A DNA stretch of 64,000 bases from Siniperca chuatsi (taxonomy: Eukaryota; Chordata; Actinopteri; Centrarchiformes; Sinipercidae): the NCBI RefSeq assembly GCF_020085105.1, contig NC_058062.1:5497945-5561944 (forward strand), given 5' to 3'. Each line of letters starts with the position of its first letter. Position 1 is the stretch's first letter. The notes below the pieces were generated by a model that had not been told where the DNA came from, did not search any database, and saw only the letters and a list, made by a program, of their open reading frames with translations. Positions 58,077-64,000 of the stretch are shown here, in pieces. The position numbers and the translations under genes were made by a program.

Positions 58077-61000
58077 TCACTGGAGCGTCCCGTCGTTACA
58101 CAGCAGCAGGTAATCCCTCACAGAGCTGGGAATGTCCAATTCACTGACTGCTGAGTAACATCGGGCTCCGAGGTGCAGGCGTAAAGCACAGCGACAGAGA
58201 TGCTGCAGAGAGCGAGGCTGACCGCTCCGCTGACAGACCAAGTCCAAGAAAGACCTCTGCTCCTGAGGCAGGGAGGGACAAACAAACAAAAACACTAGAG
58301 CGCTGGATGGTAAACAAGAGACGAGGTGATTTGACACTGCTGACAGCTCACCTCATATATCTCACTGGACAGAGAGTCCATCCACTCACAGGGAGGGATG
58401 GATGTATACGAGTTCAGCATCACCTCCAGAGTGGCCGGAGAGAGGACACACCGCTTCAACATCTGTAGAGAGGAAAGAAAATATGTCCAATTCATACTTT
58501 CCAACTTGTTTAAAGAATCTTTTGAAAAATTGACTAAATTCTAGTGGGAAGACTTTCAAAACACTACTGAGTCAAATTACATTAAAAGAGGAAAGATTTG
58601 AGGGTTTCAACCTAGTAAGCTAGTATTGTCTCCGCTATTTTAACATGTGTCTTCATTAATATTGCATTCAGATATTGGCCAACAGCTTGATATTCTGTGG
58701 AATATTAGACAATTTACTTCTGATTCTGTTGCCCTTGTCTTCATTAACAGACTTCTGGTATGTTTCTGTTAAATTAAGGTTACGAAGATATTTCCAGTTT
58801 GGATATGAGACTTGGAATGAGTATTGTTCGATCTCCCCTGTTGCCTGTTTAAACTTTTCTTGTTTTCTTTTTTAATTTGGATTCTACAGATTTTGGCATG
58901 TATGGTGTATGAATTTGGCTCCTTTTTTGAAGGCTTCCGTGTAAAGATGTTCTTATTTCACATTGTGAATTTGATGCCTTACAAAAGTTCATGACCAAAA
59001 CCTTGTATCTCTAATAAACTCTGTGCTGACAGTGTGCAGGTCTTGTGTCGAAGTCTGCTACCCTCTCTAACAGTGTTTCCCTTCCCTCCTAGAATGGTGT
59101 TTCCAGTAGCACCCCTCTCGACGGTTGGGGTTAAGGCTTAGGTTAGGTTATGTAATGTGTAGGTGTAGCAGAGATAATCGGTTGGGGTTAGTGTTTAGGG
59201 CTGAGGTTATATTATGTTTAGCTGGAGCAGAGATAATCGCTTGGAGTTAGGAATAAGGTTGGGTTCAGGTTAAGGAAAGGGGAAACACATATCAACAGGG
59301 AGACTTCAACACGGGAATTCAACAATTTCTCTTACCATTTACTCACCTGCATTAGAAAACAACTAATCTTCCATGTATCAGTATCACATTCTCTCAGTGT
59401 GGTTGTTTTATCTAACCTTTGGTGAAACAGGCTTAGCTCCATGGTTCAGAAGTGACCGTGCTATTGCTTCTGGTTGCTGGTCCGGATAATCTTCAACCAC
59501 CTTAAAGAACAAGTATTTATTTCACTGCCTAAGCAACAAAAGTCCAAAAGTAATATCTCTACTGGATCATTGTCTTTCAGATTCTAATCTTTGCTGTTTC
59601 ATATACAGTAGCTCTAACTAACTAACCCTAACCTTGAAATCCACCCAGCAGTTATGAGCTACCTGTAACAGACAGTCCATTGGTGTGTATCCTGCACAGT
59701 TGGCAACATCTGCCTTGGCTCCATGCTGCAGGAGGACGTCTACAATCCGGGGGCAGCAGTTTGCACAGGCGTTGTGCAGGGGGGTGTGCTGCTTCCTGCC
59801 TGCAGTTCTGGGGTCAGCTCCTGCACCCAGCAGCTTTTGGATCACGCGTAAATAGCGGCCGGCCTCAGAGGGCCTCTCGGCACCGGAGCACGCAGCGTTC
59901 AGAGGGGTCTCCCCCTCTCGATTTGTGGCTAACACATCGGCCCCGTGGCTGAGGAAGAGCTCCACGTGCTCCTCCAGGCCTCGCCGAGCGGCCATGTGCA
60001 GAGGTGTGAGCCTTGACTCCCTCATCCTCACACTGACCTCTGCACCTCCCTCTAACAGCAGCTCAGCACACCTGGGGAAAAGGCACATATTGTGATCACA
60101 CCAGGCGCCAGCATCAATATCTACATTGCAAAAACATCCAATTTCTATTCTCTAGTCTTCTCTCTCTAACTCTAGTTTAAATGTACAGCACTTTGGTCAT
60201 CTTAAGCTGTGTTTAAATGTGCTCTAGAAATAAACTTACTTATTTACAAATAAAATTCATGCAGGCCACTGCTGTTTGAGTTGTTATGGTAATTTCTTGA
60301 AAGAAGTGATTTATCTTTTCTCTCAAAGTCTCAAGAAAAAATGTAATTCTCTTAGATGCTTGGAAAGCCATTTGTCTTATTATAAAAGCAGGTTTTCATA
60401 ATGCTACTTTTATTATTACAGTAGGAGGAATTTACTTTTAAAGATGAACATTTTTTTTACACTGTAAGAGAAGATTAAGCTGAAACTCAACTTCAGGCAT
60501 CCCAGTGGTGAAACTGGGGCTAATAGAGAACAGATTATTGATATTAATATAGTACAAATGGTTAGTTGTCAGTTATCACTCACTGGAATGACTGGACAGA
60601 GGTGCAGAAGTGAAGAGGAGCGCTGCCGTCTGCAGCCAGCAGTTCAGGATCTGCTCCGTGAGAAAGCAGCAGCTGGACACAGACAGCATGGCCGCCTATG
60701 CAGGCATCATGGAGGGCCGTGTTTCCTCCGGGGTCAGCGTTCACCTCAGCTCCTCGAAACAGCAGCTCCTCCACACATCCTGTGTGTCCTCTGCTGGCCG
60801 CCAGACGTAATGCTGAAGTTTGCTTTACCTTGGAGCTCAGCGTCCACATGCCTGACAGAGGAACAGGAAGGCTGTCAAGTATTAGTAGCATTTATGTAAG
60901 ATTATCAGATAGAGGTCATGAAGTCATACCCATCTCTGGAGCCCACACCATCTCCTCATGCACCGTCTCCATCAGGGCGTTGACCATCGCAGGGTCCTTC

Positions 61001-61269
61001 AGCACTGCATACACTCCTTTCATGTCCCCACACATGAAGGTGTTGTGGACGGCCGTGTCTCTGCACCGGACCTGAGGTGGAGGGGCCCGGACCTCCTGGA
61101 GCTGCTGCTGCTGCCTGGGAGGAGGTCTGGGGGCCCGGGGCAGCGGGGCCCTGGTCATGGCTCTCCTATGAGCCAACGCTCGTCGAGCGTCCTCCCACTC
61201 CTGAAACTCCTGCTCCAGTCTCAGAGAGCGCAGTGAGGTAGAAGTGAATGGAAATGTGTCCTTTGACAT
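58077..61269 (-). CDS. asb16: Ankyrin repeat and SOCS box protein 16
   Basis: Six coding exons (minus strand): 61269-60930, 60851-60584, 60071-59663, 59500-59417, 58462-58352, 58262-58077. They encode 465 residues (human 453). The N-terminus MSKDTFPFTSTSLRSLRLEQ matches human MARETFPFTSSMLRSLRL. Ankyrin repeats run from about 115 to 320 (TSALRLAASRGHTGCVEELL, NTALHDACIGGHAVCVQLLL, HTPLHNACANCCPRIVDVLL). The SOCS box is at the C-terminus (about 420-465): the BC-box part RSLQHLCRCALRLHLGARC, then LDIPSSVRDYLLL as a Cul5-box-like end. ASB proteins are substrate receptors of Elongin B/C-Cullin 5 ubiquitin ligases. Its own substrate is not evident. For exon 3 I chose donor CAG|GTAGCT because it aligns to human without a gap. 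An alternative donor 45 nt further on (AAG|GTTAGG) is also in frame. Confidence 0.95.
59123..59238 (+). repeat. Two-unit minisatellite in asb16 intron 4
   Basis: Units 59123-59179 and 59180-59238 both run from ggttggggtta to agcagagataatc. A third partial unit (gcttggagttagg) follows. The composition is TTAGG-like on the plus strand, but this is not a telomeric array. Confidence 0.55.
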
Positions 61270-62540
61270 GGCACCTTAAAGTGAGCACCACCAGAAAGTT
61301 AACAAAGTTGTACAAAGAAGACGGGTTAGAAAGTAGATGATTTTACGCCATTTTCCAGTTTCATCTGAGCTGGAAGTCCATACATTAAACTCTCTAAAGC
61401 AACAGGGTCTTGTCTCTGAAGCACTGGGCAGTACTGTTCAGAGAAATGTCAGCCTACAGCTTTTACTCACCCTTTACTGGTAGTGCGGTGAGTCACAGGG
61501 GTCTAAGCAGAGGTCAAGTAAAAACTTTCATTATTTAAAATCAGACGTGCTTCTCTTTTATGTTAAATATTCCAAGGAAAAATCCAAATTAAAGGCCCTT
61601 CATTTGTGGACACAGTCACAAGATTGTTGCCCACAACATACATACCACTTCAGCATTAGTTATTAATAGATCAGAATGCAAGCGGATACTTGTATTACCC
61701 AAAATGGCCACCAAACGGCAGTATTGATCCTGTATTTATCTTCCCAAAACAGTCATCTAAACCAAAGAAGCAAGAAATGTCAAGATAGACCACATCCCAA
61801 TCAGAAGACCTGTGGGATGAGGAATTATGATGAATGCCAATTGCCATCTGTTCTTGCAGCTCACTGTAGTTTCACCACATGTCAACTGAACATCATCTTT
61901 TACAATGTGATGTTGGCTTTTTATGAGCATGTGTGCATCAGCCATCAGTCATTAGCCAAAGTCATAATGAGGAAATAGCATCCTGAGATCATCCCTAATG
62001 TAATGTATTTCCTGTGGAAATCTAAGATTTGGACATGCAGCAGGGAATCGTGTGAGTGAGATAGTGGACAGTTAGCAAAGGAAGGGCAGTTTAATGGATT
62101 TAACAGAGGAGGGAATAGTTTTATATGAAAAAAAAATTAGCTAATTTATGTTTGGAAAATGATTCACCCCTAACATTAACTGGTACATCATTTTAAGATA
62201 CTCACATTACAAATAATACTTAACTTGTTTTTGCCCCAACAGATAATATGGTGTGGGAATTCAAAAAGCTAAAAAGGCAAAATAGTCTCACAGTGAGGTC
62301 GATTTGTAGCTACTCATCTTGAGCTTTCAGTCCAATTGCACAATCTTCCTTTGTCCAGTTGTCATGGTATTGTGGATTTTCAAATTTAGATTTTTCTGAG
62401 CATTTTAAGGATTTCTTGTGCAATGCCCCTAGAACATTCCACAAGTAATAGAAAGAGTATTTGGAGATCTGTTTCAGTTTTCAGTCGCTGCTTTTATATT
62501 TAGGTGATGTGATCCATTTTTAATATCTCTGTTTGTAGAG
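61270..62540. other. asb16 upstream region
   Basis: No coding exon was recognised. The asb16 promoter should lie within the first few hundred bases, but no TATA box or CpG island stands out. The rest is AT-rich and featureless to my reading. Confidence 0.35.
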
Positions 62541-63545
62541 ACTGGAGCTGGTGTTCCATGGCTGCAGAAAGAGAGCTTGAATGTCAAATTGAACAAGTGC
62601 TGCTTCTTCCAACAGCAAGTCAGTGTGGTGTCTGCAGAGGGGGTGATGGGTCGGGAGCAGTCCTATCACAAGAGTGGGAGGGTAAGATTCACCCCATTGC
62701 CTTTGCTAGCCAAAGCCTGTGGAAAACAGAAAGGAACATGCAGAATTACCGTTCCATGAAGCTGGAACAAATCTTAAGTGATGCAGAAAAGTACTTGTAT
62801 AGTGTATACAGAGAACAATCCCCTCAGTTGTTTTCAAACAGCCAAACTGGGAGCAGTTGAGTAAAGGTGGGCCTCAGCATTGGCTAATTTTGACCTAGAA
62901 ATCAGATACAAACCAGGCCGAGCAATTACAAATGCAGATGCTTTGTCTAGGCAAAATGGGAGCTCAGAGCAAATAGTAGCTCTTGCTCCTACATCTGTCC
63001 TCTCAGAGGAGCTTAGGTGTGCAGTACAAAAGCAACGCTCAGCACTGACCAAAATTGCATTTTAGCATTTTTACTGTTTGGGTAATGTAGGTGTGCAAAC
63101 ACCATGAGATACTGTACTTTTTTAATCATACAGTGCCATAAAGAGGTAATTTACTGTCAGCTGGTGCAGATGAATGTAAGGTATCAAACTGGTATTGCAA
63201 CTTCTAAATGTTTTCAGAACTTTCAGCTCTGTTTGTTTACAAGCACAGACTGACGTTTATTTTAGTATTGTTTTAGTGCAGGTCATTTTAGTCTTGTCAG
63301 TCTTGTTGTTTTCACTGTTTTTCTTTTTAGGTTTGATTTGATATAGTATAGGGTTTTAATTCTGACTCTTTGTTTTTAGTGCTGTGGCTGGTTTGTAGTG
63401 GAACATTTTATTTTATTATTTATTATTATTTTATTAATTAGTTTTAGTGTACATGTTCTGAATAAATAGCCGTTTATATCCGTTAACCCACACTGACTGT
63501 TGTGGCCTCTTTTCAACTATTAATCCCAGGTAATTACACCTCTTA
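62540..63545 (+). mobile_element. Ty3/gypsy LTR retrotransposon fossil (RT end and RNase H)
   Basis: Short frames resemble the end of the reverse transcriptase and the RNase H region of Ty3/gypsy pol (HPIAFASQSL, ANFDLEIRYKPGR, NADALSRQ). The copy is broken in several places and lacks gag, most of RT, and integrase. A possible 3' terminal piece with AATAAA near 63462 extends to about 63540. It is an old, incomplete fossil. The LTR limits are not defined. Confidence 0.6.
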
Positions 63546-63699
63546 TGAGTTAAAATAGTTTTAATTCAACATGTGAATACAGGAAAAATACGGTATAGCT
63601 TAGCTAAAATCAAACAAAAAGGAAACTACTTGCAATACGTGCACGGACGTAATTGGGAGTGAATCCTCTCGCTCTGCTTCAAAAGTCTTTGTAAGAACA

Positions 63700-64000
63700 T
63701 TTCAAACGTCATCACGTCGTGTTTGAACGTGGCGGCGCGGTACCAAGCAGCAGCACAGCCCACCTAAAGTTTTTCCATTTGGCTAGCAGCGTTTGCTTGT
63801 CAAACTAAATGTGTCGTAAAAACCACAAATTATATTTAAACGCCGTTATTGGATGGCGTTCGATGTCTCAGTAAGTTTGGTGAATCTGTCCAAACAGTCA
63901 AATACGGGTTTCATCGCGATATCTCATGACTGCCATGGTAAGCAAACCAATCCAGCAAACTAATAACAATCAGAGCTAACTAAGCTAACATATGCTAACA
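63700..64000 (+). promoter_or_regulatory. Promoter-like region with a possible first exon of the next gene
   Basis: CpG density rises (acgtcgtgtttgaacgtggc, ggcgcgg). An ATG at 63853 in a good context (ttggATGG) opens MAFDVS and meets a strong donor (CA|GTAAGT) at 63870/63871. A second ATG|GTAAGC lies at 63935-63940. By human synteny the next gene beyond ASB16 is HROB (C17orf53), but six residues cannot test that. The exon call is weak. Confidence 0.3.

Noticed and set aside
59680-61236. Plus-strand frames opposite asb16
   Set aside because: They are antisense to ankyrin-repeat exons with clear family identity on the minus strand.

Overview
This window looks like teleost (percomorph-type) fish nuclear DNA. 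It holds compact multi-exon genes with GT-AG introns, an in-frame-TGA selenoprotein gene with its SECIS element, a three-domain GIMAP GTPase gene, and a dense background of fish-type MITEs, Tc1 relics and L1/L2 LINE ends. No bacterial, phage or CRISPR features were seen.

Layout. 1-7.5 kb: a minus-strand GIMAP8-like gene with three AIG1 domains. 9.2-11.9 kb: selenoprotein W2 on the plus strand, with the Sec codon at 9496-9498, a SECIS at about 11193-11262 and a C-terminal CaaX box. 12-17 kb: intergenic DNA with repeats and a possible slc4a1 promoter. 17.1-26.5 kb: slc4a1 (band 3, AE1), 20 coding exons, 918 residues. 28-39 kb: ubtf (UBF), with a CpG-rich leader region, 20 coding exons, 742 residues and a long 3' region carrying a DNA transposon. 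42.7-52 kb: atxn7l3 (SAGA deubiquitinase module), with a leader rich in upstream ORFs, 12 coding exons and 367 residues. 52.1-57.3 kb: tmub2 on the minus strand, 344 residues. 57.9-61.3 kb: asb16 on the minus strand, 6 exons, 465 residues. 61.3-64 kb: a Ty3/gypsy fossil, then a promoter-like segment with a possible first exon of another gene.

The order slc4a1-ubtf-atxn7l3-tmub2-asb16 is the same neighbourhood as human 17q21.31, so each identification also rests on conserved synteny. The genes do not form a pathway. They are a conserved block covering erythroid anion exchange, rRNA transcription, histone deubiquitination, a membrane ubiquitin-like protein and a Cullin-5 substrate adaptor.

I rebuilt coding exons by hand from GT-AG sites, reading phase and remembered family sequences. 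All totals are multiples of three. 5' noncoding exons and transcript ends are less certain. I did not find a convincing new biological system. The most interesting signals are the prenylation-type CaaX box on a selenoprotein, the upstream ORFs whose stops overlap the start codon as ATGA in atxn7l3 (and possibly ubtf), the degenerate third GIMAP domain, and the apparent move of the AE1 glycosylation site.
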